Of a stretch of 64,000 nucleotides of DNA, positions 31,238 to 39,048 are shown piece by piece. Numbering within the stretch: the first letter of the stretch is position 1; the number at the start of each line of letters is the position of its first letter. Source of the stretch: JBCBDX01 sp039815825 (GTDB taxonomy: Bacteria; Pseudomonadota; Alphaproteobacteria; Rhizobiales; Rhizobiaceae); NCBI GenBank assembly GCA_039815825.1, contig JBCBYO010000012.1, positions 21,830 through 85,829 of the forward strand, in the 5' to 3' direction. The notes beneath the pieces were generated by a model. The model had not been told where the DNA came from. It ran no database searches and saw only the letters and a program-made list of their open reading frames with translations. The position numbers were made by a program, and so were the translations under genes.

Positions 31238-32515
31238 TTATGCGGCTTTGTCGAGGCCATAGACGCCATGCAATGTGCGAACGGCGAGTTCGGCATATGG
31301 CCCATCGATCAAAATTGAAATTTTTATTTCAGATGTGGTGATTGCTCTGATGTTGATAGATTTTTCGGCTAAGGCCTTAAATGCCGTGGCCGCGACGCCC
31401 GCATGGGATCGCATTCCGATGCCGATGACGGAAACTTTCACCAGGCCGGTTTCGGATTGAACTGTATCGTAGCCGATAGCGTCTTTGTTGTTTTCAAGGG
31501 CGGACAGAGCCTTTTCCACATCACCTGACGGGACGGTGAATGTCATGTCTGTAAATTGCCCGTCGGCCGAAATGTTTTGGACGATCATGTCAACATTGAT
31601 GCCGCTTTCGGCCAATGGGCCGAAAATAGCTGCCGATATCCCTGGCCGGTCTTGCAATCGCCGCAGTGAAATTTGCGCTTCATCCTTGGTGTAGGCGATA
31701 CCGGTGACTGTTTGCTGTTCCACGATCTCATCCTCGTTGCAAATAAGTGTGCCAGGCGGGTTTTGCGGGTCGCTCATGCCGGGCGCATCGGGTTCATCAA
31801 AAGATGAACGAACAAATGTACGCACATTATGCACCATAGCCATTTCGACAGAACGAACCTGCAGGACTTTGGCGCCCAAAGATGCCATCTCCAACATCTC
31901 TTCATAGGAGACGCGTGACAGACGTCTGGCGTTTGGTTCGACCCTTGGGTCAGTGGTATAGACGCCATCGACGTCGGTGTAGATGTCGCAGCGATCGGCT
32001 TGAACCGCTGCGGCTATTGCTACCGCTGAGGTGTCGGAGCCGCCGCGCCCCAAGGTTGCTATTCGATTGTCGGGCCCGATGCCCTGGAAACCAGCGACCA
32101 CGGCGACTTGGCTCAAACCCATCCGGCGGATGATTTCCGTTCCGTCAATTTGTTCGATGCGTGCTGCCCCATGCGCATTGTCGGTCTTTAGCAGAATTTG
32201 CCAGCCCTGCCATGATCGAGCGTCAACACCGATTGACTGGAGCGCAATAGCTAATAGCCCGCTTGTCACCTGTTCGCCCGAGGCGACGATCGCGTCATAT
32301 TCGCGTGCATCGTAAAATGAAGCGTTGGCGCCAGTGACCTTGGGCATCTCATTGACCCAACCGACCAACTCGTTTGTCTTGCCCGCCATGGCAGAAACAA
32401 CAACAGCAACTTCGTTGCCGGCGTCTACTTCGCGTTTGACGTGTCGGGCGACATTGTGAATGCGCTCAAGATCGGCGACGGACGTGCCGCCGAATTTCAT
32501 GACGATGCGGGCCAT
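31238..32515 (-). CDS. lysC: Aspartate kinase
   Basis: Aspartokinase makes aspartyl phosphate, the entry to lysine, threonine, methionine and diaminopimelate synthesis. The ATG at 32515 gives 425 residues beginning MARIVMKFGGTSVADLERI, with the kinase signature KFGGTSVA and the TLGRGGSDTSAVAIAAAVQ region. Two ACT domains follow at about 260-420 (RPGISAAIFGPLAESGINVDMIVQ; GIGMRSHAGVAATAFKALAEKSINIRAITTSEIK), giving lysine/threonine feedback. The frame is open 45 codons upstream with no conservation. It is first of the lysC-ptsP-prfA-prmC run and divergent from ubiG (150 bases between starts). Its product is upstream of homoserine, the MetA substrate. Confidence 0.97.
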   Translation of the reverse strand: MARIVMKFGGTSVADLERIHNVARHVKREVDAGNEVAVVVSAMAGKTNELVGWVNEMPKVTGANASFYDAREYDAIVASGEQVTSGLLAIALQSIGVDARSWQGWQILLKTDNAHGAARIEQIDGTEIIRRMGLSQVAVVAGFQGIGPDNRIATLGRGGSDTSAVAIAAAVQADRCDIYTDVDGVYTTDPRVEPNARRLSRVSYEEMLEMASLGAKVLQVRSVEMAMVHNVRTFVRSSFDEPDAPGMSDPQNPPGTLICNEDEIVEQQTVTGIAYTKDEAQISLRRLQDRPGISAAIFGPLAESGINVDMIVQNISADGQFTDMTFTVPSGDVEKALSALENNKDAIGYDTVQSETGLVKVSVIGIGMRSHAGVAATAFKALAEKSINIRAITTSEIKISILIDGPYAELAVRTLHGVYGLDKAA

Positions 32516-32664
32516 TTCGGATTGGGCTCTTTGTACTAACTTTTTTGCGCTCAAGCGCTCGTTGGCGTCCATAGACAAAAGGGTGCGACGCTGCAAGCTG
32601 GCCCAATGGGTTGACTTATGGTGGCTCACGACCGACTTCCGATCCTTCAAAAATGGAGTTTCTT

Positions 32665-33411
32665 ATGTCAGCGGCAAAATCCACCACTATAGATGACGCA
32701 GAAGTCGAGCGTTTTTCGAAGCTGGCGGCGGAATGGTGGAATCCTACCGGCAAATTTAAACCACTTCACAAGTTTAACCCGGTTCGCCTGACCTACATTC
32801 GAAAGACCGTGATTGAGCATTTTGGCTTGGACGACAAGTCGAGCAAGCCTTTTGAAGGCCTGCGATTCCTTGATATTGGTTGCGGTGGCGGACTTCTCAG
32901 CGAACCGATGGCGCGTCTTGGTGCTGATGTTGTGGGGGCCGATGCTTCGGAAACGAACATCGAAGTGGCCAAGATCCATGCCGCGCAATCAGAATTAGCA
33001 GTCGACTATCGTGCCACCACCTCTGAAGACCTTCAAGAAGCGGGCGAGAAGTTCGACGTCATTCTCAACATGGAAGTCGTAGAACACGTATCGGATGTCG
33101 ATCTGTTCATCAAATCGTGTGCCGCGATGGTCAAACCGGGCGGCCTTATGTTCATCGCAACGATCAATCGGACGCCGAAGGCACGCCTTCTGGCGCTTTT
33201 CATGGCTGAGACCGTTTTACGTTGGCTGCCGAAAGGGACGCATCAGTATGAGAAACTGGTCAAACCCGACGAGCTTGATGCCGCTCTTGATGGCACCGGT
33301 ATGGCGGTCTTCCAACGTGATGGTGTGTTCTACAACGTGCTGGCCGACGAGTGGCGTTTGAGCGGCGACATGGACGTCAATTACATGGTGGTCGCGAAGA
33401 AAAATAGTTAG
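32665..33411 (+). CDS. ubiG: 3-demethylubiquinone 3-O-methyltransferase UbiG
   Basis: UbiG does both O-methylations of ubiquinone synthesis. From the ATG at 32665 (TGGAG 6 bases before) the protein is 248 aa. It has the family N-terminus EVERFSKLAAEWWNPTGKFKPLH, the AdoMet loop FLDIGCGGGLLSEPMARLGADVVGAD, the NMEVVEHVSDVD motif and the membrane-interaction loop around KARLLALFMAETVLRWLPKGTHQYEKL. An earlier in-frame ATG at 32611 adds 18 residues that do not fit. ubiG beside lysC is the common order in the group. Confidence 0.97.
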   Translation: MSAAKSTTIDDAEVERFSKLAAEWWNPTGKFKPLHKFNPVRLTYIRKTVIEHFGLDDKSSKPFEGLRFLDIGCGGGLLSEPMARLGADVVGADASETNIEVAKIHAAQSELAVDYRATTSEDLQEAGEKFDVILNMEVVEHVSDVDLFIKSCAAMVKPGGLMFIATINRTPKARLLALFMAETVLRWLPKGTHQYEKLVKPDELDAALDGTGMAVFQRDGVFYNVLADEWRLSGDMDVNYMVVAKKNS

Positions 33412-33414
33412 CCA

Positions 33415-33444
33415 ACGCTAACTATAAAACTATTACGTTAGCGT
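33415..33444. terminator. Candidate bidirectional terminator hairpin between ubiG and the thioredoxin-like gene
   Basis: ACGCTAAC (33415-33422) and GTTAGCGT (33437-33444) are perfect complements with a 14-base AT-rich loop, just after the ubiG stop and before the convergent gene's stop. There is no good T run on either side, so it could be a weak terminator or a 3'-end protecting stem. Confidence 0.5.
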
Positions 33445-33453
33445 CCGCTTATT

Positions 33454-33852
33454 TTAAAGACCTGAGTCCATCAGCGCTTTGATCTGTGCCTCGGAGGTGC
33501 CGGCAACAATACGTCCAAGTTCATTGTTGCCGCGAAGAACGAGCAGCGTTGATCGACGCGGTATGTTGCGGGACTTCGTAACATCATCGTTTTTGTAAGT
33601 ATCCCAATCAACTTTGATGAAAGTCATCGCTTGATCGTAGGCTGAGTTTTGCGAGCGCAAAGCATTGATGACGCGTTCCTGCCGCGCGCATGTTGAACAC
33701 CACGTCGCGGAATAGTCGACAAAGACTGTCTTTCCAGCATCTAGGGCCGATTTAATGGCGCCGGGTGTGTAGTCCACAAAACCAGAGGCTTGTGCGGTCA
33801 TCGGTGCGAGCATAGTTGACGCTGCACCGATCAGAAAAGCTCGTCTTTTCAT
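33454..33852 (-). CDS. Periplasmic thioredoxin-like protein
   Basis: The 132-residue protein has a signal peptide (KRRAFLIGAASTMLAPMTAQA, about residues 1-23; the RR pair resembles a Tat start but the pattern is incomplete). A thioredoxin domain follows, with redox site ATWCSTCARQERV (CSTC, about residues 50-53) and a cis-Pro region RRSTLLVLRG. It resembles the C-terminal thioredoxin domain of DsbD, here separate from its membrane partner. The next gene on the same strand, 13 bases away, is a CcdA-type membrane protein, so the pair reconstitutes a DsbD-like electron pathway to the periplasm. Confidence 0.9.
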   Translation of the reverse strand: MKRRAFLIGAASTMLAPMTAQASGFVDYTPGAIKSALDAGKTVFVDYSATWCSTCARQERVINALRSQNSAYDQAMTFIKVDWDTYKNDDVTKSRNIPRRSTLLVLRGNNELGRIVAGTSEAQIKALMDSGL

Positions 33853-33865
33853 GTGCGTTTTCCTT

Positions 33866-34579
33866 TTAGAACATGACAGATAGGTCTTGGAGCCAAATAG
33901 GCATGATGGTCAGCAACCATCCTTCGATAACGTGATGGATCTGAAAAAACAGCATGAGGCCGATTGCAATGAAAGCCACTCCGATTATCGGCTTTGAGCG
34001 CTCTGCAAGACCGCGAAATGCTTGTGCACGTGAGCGGATGGTCTCGCGCGCCCCCATGCCGAGACCGACAACGAATGTTGAAACGCCCAATGCGAAGAAT
34101 GTCATAATCAGCGTAACATAGCCAAGGTTTTGACCTTGCGATGCCAACGCAATCGCGCCACCCAATGTTGGGCCGATGCACGGGGACCATACGGTTCCGA
34201 GCAGAAGGCCGCCGATGAACTGACCTCTTAGGGAGCCGGTATCCACGCTGTTCATCTGCGCATCGGCTCCCGAGGCGATACCGGCGGTCGCCATTTCAAA
34301 GCGGCTAGCGAACATCGGAACAATAAGGATTGCACCAAAGCCGATCATCAAGAGTGCGCCGATTTGAGCGAGCGTGTCTTGGGTAAGCCCGATAGTATTG
34401 CCAAATGCGGTGACAAGCACCCCAAAGACGATGAAGGTTAAACTCATGCCTGCCGCCAAAGCGATGGGGCCATAGCGACTGGCGTTCAGCGCTGTGATCA
34501 ACACAATCGGTAGAACCGGCAACACGCATGGATTTATCAGCGTGAGCAAACCTGCCAGATATGCAAAGATCAGTTCCAT
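33866..34579 (-). CDS. CcdA-type membrane thiol-disulfide transporter
   Basis: This 237-residue integral membrane protein (about six helices) has the DsbD/CcdA pair of membrane cysteines: one in LTLINPCVLPVLPIVLITAL near residue 18 and another in GTVWSPCIGPTLGGAIALA near residue 130. Such proteins accept electrons from cytoplasmic thioredoxin and pass them to periplasmic thioredoxin-fold proteins. The partner is plausibly the CSTC thioredoxin encoded 13 bases downstream. Targets could be cytochrome c apoproteins or disulfide isomerases. The gene is preceded by about 100 bases holding its likely promoter. Confidence 0.93.
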   Translation of the reverse strand: MELIFAYLAGLLTLINPCVLPVLPIVLITALNASRYGPIALAAGMSLTFIVFGVLVTAFGNTIGLTQDTLAQIGALLMIGFGAILIVPMFASRFEMATAGIASGADAQMNSVDTGSLRGQFIGGLLLGTVWSPCIGPTLGGAIALASQGQNLGYVTLIMTFFALGVSTFVVGLGMGARETIRSRAQAFRGLAERSKPIIGVAFIAIGLMLFFQIHHVIEGWLLTIMPIWLQDLSVMF

Positions 34580-34680
34580 CGGAAAAGCCGCTTAAGTTTG
34601 AGCCCTTATGTATCGGACACTCGCGACAAGGCAATTCACACAACTGCACAATCGCGTGTACTGGTTCTCATCACGAACTC

Positions 34681-35124
34681 TTAGTTTAGCTCTTCCGGGT
34701 CTGGCAGGTCGGGCAAAGGCATGATCTCCACACCCTCTTCTATGAGCTCCTCGACTTCTTTGGGCTTTGCTTGCCCATAGATGGGGGCAGCATCTTTTTC
34801 ACCATAGTGCATCTGGCGTGCTTCTTCGGGGAATTTTTCACCCACGTCCTTGGCTTGTTCTTTGACCTTGTTGGTCAGTTCACGCAATTGGGTCATGTAT
34901 TCAGCTTGCGCCATCTGCGCAGCAGCCATCATGACGGTGTGTTGCCTTTCGTCTTTTGACCGACCCGTGGCGACCGAAGGAGCCATCAGCGCTTTTTGCA
35001 CATGCGTCGATCCGCAGTGGGGGCATTCCACAAACCCACGTTTGGCTTGCGTCTCGTAATCCTCGTTGGACCGAAACCAGGCTTCGAATTCATGATTCTC
35101 GTGACAGACAAGTGTGAACTTCAT
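34681..35124 (-). CDS. DUF1178 family protein
   Basis: The 147-residue protein begins MKFTLVCHENHEFEAWFRSNEDY and has a zinc-ribbon-like second pair GFVECPHCGSTHVQKALMAP (with the first Cys/His pair CHENH). It ends in an acidic, alanine-rich tail. That is the DUF1178 pattern, small cytoplasmic proteins of unknown role that are nearly always next to a nitrilase-like amidase and glutaredoxin in this order. The start overlaps the end of the nitrilase-like gene by four bases, giving an operon grxC-nitrilase-DUF1178. Confidence 0.93.
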   Translation of the reverse strand: MKFTLVCHENHEFEAWFRSNEDYETQAKRGFVECPHCGSTHVQKALMAPSVATGRSKDERQHTVMMAAAQMAQAEYMTQLRELTNKVKEQAKDVGEKFPEEARQMHYGEKDAAPIYGQAKPKEVEELIEEGVEIMPLPDLPDPEELN

Positions 35125-35963
35125 GGCGTTGATTCTGACACAATATCCAGCAAGCCGTCAAAGCGACGCGCATTTTTGAGGTTTGGGATCTTGGATCGCG
35201 CCTCTCCGACATCGCTTACATTAAGATCAGCGACGATTACGCCTGGTTCGTCATCGTCTTTTTCAGCGACGATTTTTCCCCAAGGATCGACAATCAAGGA
35301 ATGGCCATATGTTTCTCGGTCGTCCTCATGCAAACCGCCTTGGGCGCTTGCAATGACAAAGGCGCCATTCTCGATTGCGCGCGCCGTTAATAGTGCGTGC
35401 CAATGCGCCTTACCAGTTTGTCGTGTAAACGCCGCGGGCACCGTCAGTATCTGCGCGCCGGCCAAAGCTTGCGAACGGAAAAGATGTGGGAACCGAAGAT
35501 CGTAGCAAATACCGAACCCGAGTATCACCCCGCTGATCTCCGCGCTGACGCTCTTATAGCCTGGCGCATATACCGCGCTCTCGCGCCAACTTTCGCCATT
35601 GTCCAAGTCCACGTCAAACATGTGAATCTTGTCATAGGTTGCCACCAAGTCACCTTCCGGTGAAAAGAGGCCGGCGCGATTGGCGGCTTTGCCATTTTCA
35701 AGATCAATAGGCGTTGAACCAATGTGTAGCCAAATTTTGTGCTCAGCGGCCAGCTTGGAAGCCGTCTCGAAAATCGGGTCGTTTTCTTGCGTGGTGATCG
35801 CTGCAAAGAGCGCTTTGGGGTCTTTTTGAATGAGACCAGTCATCTCAGGCGTTTGCACATAGTGCGCGCCTGCCGCCGCTGCCTCGCCTACCAAATGACG
35901 TAGCGCGTCAACATTGTCGTCGACGCGCGTGCTGGAGCGCATTTGAACCGCAGCTACGCGCAT
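35121..35963 (-). CDS. Nitrilase-superfamily carbon-nitrogen hydrolase (Nit1/omega-amidase-like)
   Basis: The 280-residue protein shows the catalytic triad of the superfamily: Glu in YVQTPEMTGLIQ, Lys in YDKIHMFDVDLDNGESWRES and Cys in ILGFGICYDLRFPHLFR. The phrase YDKIHMFDVD is typical of the Nit1/NitFhit branch, whose members hydrolyse deaminated glutathione or related amides. That would link to the adjacent glutaredoxin gene, a common neighbour. The gene sits three bases after grxC and overlaps the DUF1178 gene. A role in clearing deaminated glutathione is inference from the branch and context. Confidence 0.93.
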   Translation of the reverse strand: MRVAAVQMRSSTRVDDNVDALRHLVGEAAAAGAHYVQTPEMTGLIQKDPKALFAAITTQENDPIFETASKLAAEHKIWLHIGSTPIDLENGKAANRAGLFSPEGDLVATYDKIHMFDVDLDNGESWRESAVYAPGYKSVSAEISGVILGFGICYDLRFPHLFRSQALAGAQILTVPAAFTRQTGKAHWHALLTARAIENGAFVIASAQGGLHEDDRETYGHSLIVDPWGKIVAEKDDDEPGVIVADLNVSDVGEARSKIPNLKNARRFDGLLDIVSESTP

Positions 35964-35966
35964 TTG

Positions 35967-36224
35967 CTAGTTGGCCAGTAGCGCGTCGAGTTTGCCCGCA
36001 CGCTCCAACGCATTAAGGTCATCAAACCCACCAATATGATCATCATTGATGAACACCTGTGGGAAGGTTGCGCGACCATTGGCTTTCTGGATCATCTCTT
36101 TCTTCAATCCTGGATTGAAGGTGGCATCAAACTCACGGTATGACTGGTCTTTGCTGTCGAGAAGTCTTTTTGCAGCTGTACAAAATCCGCATAGTTGGCG
36201 GGTATAAATGACGACGTCAGCCAT
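35967..36224 (-). CDS. grxC: Glutaredoxin 3
   Basis: This 85-residue dithiol glutaredoxin starts at ATG 36224, four codons inside the longer frame, with GGAGAG just upstream. The active site reads CGFC (TRQLCGFCTAAKRLLDSKD), in place of the common CPYC. The rest of the glutathione-binding face is normal: the TFPQVFINDDHIGGFDDLNAL segment with the cis-Pro TFPQ and the GG pair. It reduces protein and small-molecule disulfides with glutathione. It lies between comF (14 bases upstream) and the nitrilase-like gene. The CGFC change is modest and also occurs in other alphaproteobacteria. Confidence 0.95.
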   Translation of the reverse strand: MADVVIYTRQLCGFCTAAKRLLDSKDQSYREFDATFNPGLKKEMIQKANGRATFPQVFINDDHIGGFDDLNALERAGKLDALLAN

Positions 36225-36237
36225 CGATCTCTCCAAT

Positions 36238-37041
36238 TCACTTACGCCGATATAGGCTTTGCAGCCTTGCAGGAAAAGGCTTTTTGATCGCTTTGGGCTT
36301 TTCGTGGATGCCAGGAACGACGCGCGAAAATGTCAAGACAAACACATTTGTCGCTTTTGCTTTGATCAGAGCCCGCGCTGCAGCGTTTACCGTTGCTCCT
36401 GTGGTGTAAACATCATCGATGAGCGTGATATTGCGTCCTTGAATATTGATCTCATGTCCTTCTCGTACCGAAAAGGAGCCGCGCACGTTAGCGGCTCGTG
36501 CCGAAGCTGTGAGCCCGACCTGCGGTTTTGTCGCGCGCTTTCGAATTAAAGACGCGGTATCAAGCTCGATCGCCTCAAGCATGCTAACATGGCGGGCCAA
36601 TTCCGCAGCTTGATTATAACGACGACCGACAAAGCGTCGCCAATGCAGGGGCACCGGCATGAGCAAGTCTGTTTGATCCAGAATGGGCCGACCTGCCCGG
36701 GCTATCCATCGCGCCATCAACGGCGCCATCAACAGCTGATCATGATACTTCAGCCGGCTTACCATTTGGCGTGCGGTTCCTACATGAACCGCAGCTGCCC
36801 TTGCCATCGTATAGTCGGGTGGATCAGCCAATGCTTCCGCGCTGACCATGTCGTCACCATAGTCGTGGGAAAAGGGTAAGCCGGTGACCGCGCAAACTGG
36901 ATGGTCAATCATTATGATCTCGTCCCAGCAGCCTGCACAAAGCGCGCCATGTTGCGCCACATGGCGGTTGCACGTGAGGCAAGCATCGGGAAACAGGAAA
37001 TGGCGTGCGGCATCCGCCAAAGGTTTGATAATTGATTGCAC
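36238..37041 (-). CDS. ComF family protein (double zinc ribbon phosphoribosyltransferase)
   Basis: ComF proteins were named for natural competence but are widespread; they combine an N-terminal zinc ribbon with a phosphoribosyltransferase-like domain. Here the zinc ribbon is CLTCNRHVAQHGALCAGCW (about residues 20-40 from the chosen start), and the PRPP loop is ITLIDDVYTTGATVNAAARALIKAK. The frame is open for almost 100 codons more, but those residues run into the divergent methyltransferase gene. I chose the GTG at 37041 because AAGGGG is 8 bases before it and it gives the usual ComF N-terminus. That leaves only 30 bases to the divergent start. Substrate and role are unknown. Confidence 0.93.
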   Translation of the reverse strand: MQSIIKPLADAARHFLFPDACLTCNRHVAQHGALCAGCWDEIIMIDHPVCAVTGLPFSHDYGDDMVSAEALADPPDYTMARAAAVHVGTARQMVSRLKYHDQLLMAPLMARWIARAGRPILDQTDLLMPVPLHWRRFVGRRYNQAAELARHVSMLEAIELDTASLIRKRATKPQVGLTASARAANVRGSFSVREGHEINIQGRNITLIDDVYTTGATVNAAARALIKAKATNVFVLTFSRVVPGIHEKPKAIKKPFPARLQSLYRRK

Positions 37042-37071
37042 CCGATTTGCCCCTTGGGTAGATGTTTGAGT

Positions 37072-37920
37072 GTGACACAACAAACTCCACCGCGCATCAT
37101 TGAAAAGCACCGGCTTTCGCTCGCCAAGCAGCGCGCGCGCACGCGATTGGCCGATAAACCGGGCGCTGACTTTCTTTTGCGCCAAATTGGCGATGATTTG
37201 TCGTTGAGATTGAGCGTAGTCCAGCGCGCTTTTGAAAAGGTATTGCTTATTGCCCCGAGCCATGCGGCTCTTGTTGAACCGGTAAAAGAAAAAGCGGTAG
37301 GCGAGCTTCATTACCTTGATGAGCAGCACATGCACGACGACACTCTCGATACAAACGGTCGGGACTTTGACCTAATCGTCAGTGTTGGTCAGTTGCACCT
37401 TATCGATGATGTGCCTGGGATGCTAACCCAGATGCGCATGTTGCTACGGCCTGATGGGCTAATGCTTGCCTGTGTTCCCGGTGCCGCCACTTTGAACAGT
37501 GTCCGAACGGCTTGGATCGATGCTGAAGCAACGATGACCGGTGGTGTTGCTTCGCGCTTTATGCCCCTTTTCGATGTTCGCTCATCGGGCGCCTTGCTGC
37601 AGAGGGCAGGTTACGCACTACCGGTTATCGATAGCGAGGAAATTGATGTAAGCTATCGAGATGTCAGGAGTATTTTCGCTGATCTTCGCTCGATGGCTGG
37701 GGGCAATGTTTTGTTGCTTGGACAAGGGCACTCTATAAAGCGTGCCGTTTGGAATGAGTTCAACCAAAAGGTGGACGAGACGCGCGACCAAGATGGCAAG
37801 CTGCGCGCTACGTTCGAATTGATTTGGATGTCTGGATGGGCGCCATCAGCGGATCAGCCTACACCGCTGGAGCCTGGAAGCGCGCAAGTCAGTTTGACCA
37901 AGATACTTAAGTCGTCCTGA
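37072..37920 (+). CDS. Class I SAM-dependent methyltransferase (BioC/NDUFAF5-like)
   Basis: The 282-residue protein has a Rossmann methyltransferase fold with FDLIVSVGQLHLIDDVPGML and the MRMLLRPDGLMLACVPG segment, and a C-terminal region (MPLFDVRSSGALLQRAGY, YRDVRSIFADLRSMAGGN) that matches the NDUFAF5/BioC-like group. In mitochondria the NDUFAF5 relative hydroxylates a complex I subunit; bacterial roles are not settled. The glycine-rich AdoMet loop is weak (about residues 50-55), so activity may differ. I chose the GTG at 37072; a TTG at 37036 would extend the protein into the comF leader. It faces comF divergently with 30 bases between starts. The Flp pilin gene converges on it. Confidence 0.85.
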   Translation: MTQQTPPRIIEKHRLSLAKQRARTRLADKPGADFLLRQIGDDLSLRLSVVQRAFEKVLLIAPSHAALVEPVKEKAVGELHYLDEQHMHDDTLDTNGRDFDLIVSVGQLHLIDDVPGMLTQMRMLLRPDGLMLACVPGAATLNSVRTAWIDAEATMTGGVASRFMPLFDVRSSGALLQRAGYALPVIDSEEIDVSYRDVRSIFADLRSMAGGNVLLLGQGHSIKRAVWNEFNQKVDETRDQDGKLRATFELIWMSGWAPSADQPTPLEPGSAQVSLTKILKSS

Positions 37921-37931
37921 CTTGAAGCGTT

Positions 37932-38099
37932 TTACTGCAAGGCCTGGTTCAGGTCTGAGTTGATGTCGGTGTATTCGGTTTCAATCGATGTCATGACGAG
38001 GCTCACGCCTGCAACGATGACCAAAGATAGAACTACCGCGATAAGGCCATACTCAACAGCAGCCGCCCCGCGTGTGTCTTTAAGGAATTTTGCAAACAT
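37932..38099 (-). CDS. Flp/Fap family type IVb pilin, 55 residues
   Basis: This short gene encodes a protein starting MFAKFLKDTRGAAAVEYG. It has a short charged leader, a G/A-A-A-V-E-Y processing and helix-start motif with Glu and Tyr at the conserved positions, a hydrophobic helix LIAVVLSLVIVAGVSLVM and a short polar tail. That is the full pattern of Flp pilins, which are cleaved by a prepilin peptidase (CpaA/TadV) and assembled by the Tad machine. AGGAG lies 7 bases before the ATG. There are no tad/cpa assembly genes in the window, so it is separate from its machinery or is an additional pilin. It is followed upstream by an uncharacterised single-pass membrane protein gene on the same strand. 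Confidence 0.92.
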   Translation of the reverse strand: MFAKFLKDTRGAAAVEYGLIAVVLSLVIVAGVSLVMTSIETEYTDINSDLNQALQ

Positions 38100-38217
38100 G
38101 TGTGTCTCCTGACGAGTGAGTGTGAACCAAAAAAGTTAACACTCGGCAGAAGAAACCGGGACAATGCGTTCGATTTTAGCGTTCTAAGGAAAAATTCCTA
38201 CACTGGTAAACTAGTCA

Positions 38218-38541
38218 CTAACACTCGCCAGAGCGGGTCCCGTTGCTATGGATGATGCAAGTTGATTGCGGTGTAGGCTGCAGTACAGAGCGACGAACCA
38301 CGAAACCATCGCGGCTAGCAGAAGGTGTGCCTGTTGCCATGAAATCGATGCCTGGGCCGGAAAAATCGTTCGCGAACCGGGTCGACCTGTCGCTTTCCAA
38401 TAGAGGCACAGCAAGGAGGGCAATCGCTATGGCAAATCCACCGAACAGCAGCGTGACGCGCAGCGGACCCGACGTCCAGTCGACCGATTTTCTATCGGTC
38501 TGCTCCGGCATCACATCGACCCATTTTTGATAATCATTCAT
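38218..38541 (-). CDS. Single-pass membrane protein, function unknown
   Basis: From the ATG at 38541 (GGAG before it) the product is 107 residues. It has a charged N-terminus (NDYQKWVDVMPEQTDRKSVDW), one membrane helix at about 33-53 (TLLFGGFAIAIALLAVPLL) and an exported C-terminal part with SRDGFVVRRSVLQ, ending in two cysteines (TCIIHSNGTRSGEC). I do not recognise it, but it is encoded directly upstream of the Flp pilin, 119 bases away on the same strand. Proteins of this outline are often found beside orphan Flp pilins in Hyphomicrobiales. It could be a pilin accessory, but that is only guilt by association. Confidence 0.75.
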   Translation of the reverse strand: MNDYQKWVDVMPEQTDRKSVDWTSGPLRVTLLFGGFAIAIALLAVPLLESDRSTRFANDFSGPGIDFMATGTPSASRDGFVVRRSVLQPTPQSTCIIHSNGTRSGEC

Positions 38542-38634
38542 TGGCGTCTCCAAATGATGGAAAGTTGGCGGCGATTGCGGCCGTACTAACTGTTAAAGTT
38601 AACGCGTTGAAATAAACGACTGATTAACGCTGTT

Positions 38635-39048
38635 TCATCCCAACAGGTCTTCAAGTGGCGCGATGAGCGGAATGTCGGCTTCAGGCATCGGAAAATCGCG
38701 TAAATCGCGTGACTTTACCCATTTCAAATTCTGCCCTTCACGTCCTGAGGCGATGCCCTCAAACTTGCGGCAGATATAAAGCGGCATCAGCAGATGAAAT
38801 GTTTCGTAGCTGTGGCTCGCGAAAGTTAGTGGCGCAAGACAGGTTTCCCAGGTCTTGACGCCGAGCTCTTCTTGCAGCTCCCTGATAAGAGCGACCTCGG
38901 GTGTTTCCCCGCTCTCGACCTTGCCCCCCGGAAACTCCCACAGGCCACCCATGGATTTTCCCTGGGGACGTTGCGCGATTAAAACCCGATTGTCTCTGTC
39001 AACGAGTGCGCAAGCAGCGACGAGGGTGATTTTCACTGCGCTACTCAT
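38635..39048 (-). CDS. mutT: 8-oxo-dGTP diphosphatase (MutT)
   Basis: MutT hydrolyses oxidised guanine nucleotides before they are incorporated into DNA. The 137-residue protein has the Nudix box GKVESGETPEVALIRELQEELGV (G-x5-E-x7-RE-x-x-EE-x-G), the substrate-recognition segment QRPQGKSMGGLWEFPGG and the C-terminal KWVKSRDLRDFPMPEAD. It overlaps the preceding GNAT gene by four bases, forming an argJ-GNAT-mutT transcript, an order seen in related genomes. Confidence 0.96.
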   Translation of the reverse strand: MSSAVKITLVAACALVDRDNRVLIAQRPQGKSMGGLWEFPGGKVESGETPEVALIRELQEELGVKTWETCLAPLTFASHSYETFHLLMPLYICRKFEGIASGREGQNLKWVKSRDLRDFPMPEADIPLIAPLEDLLG

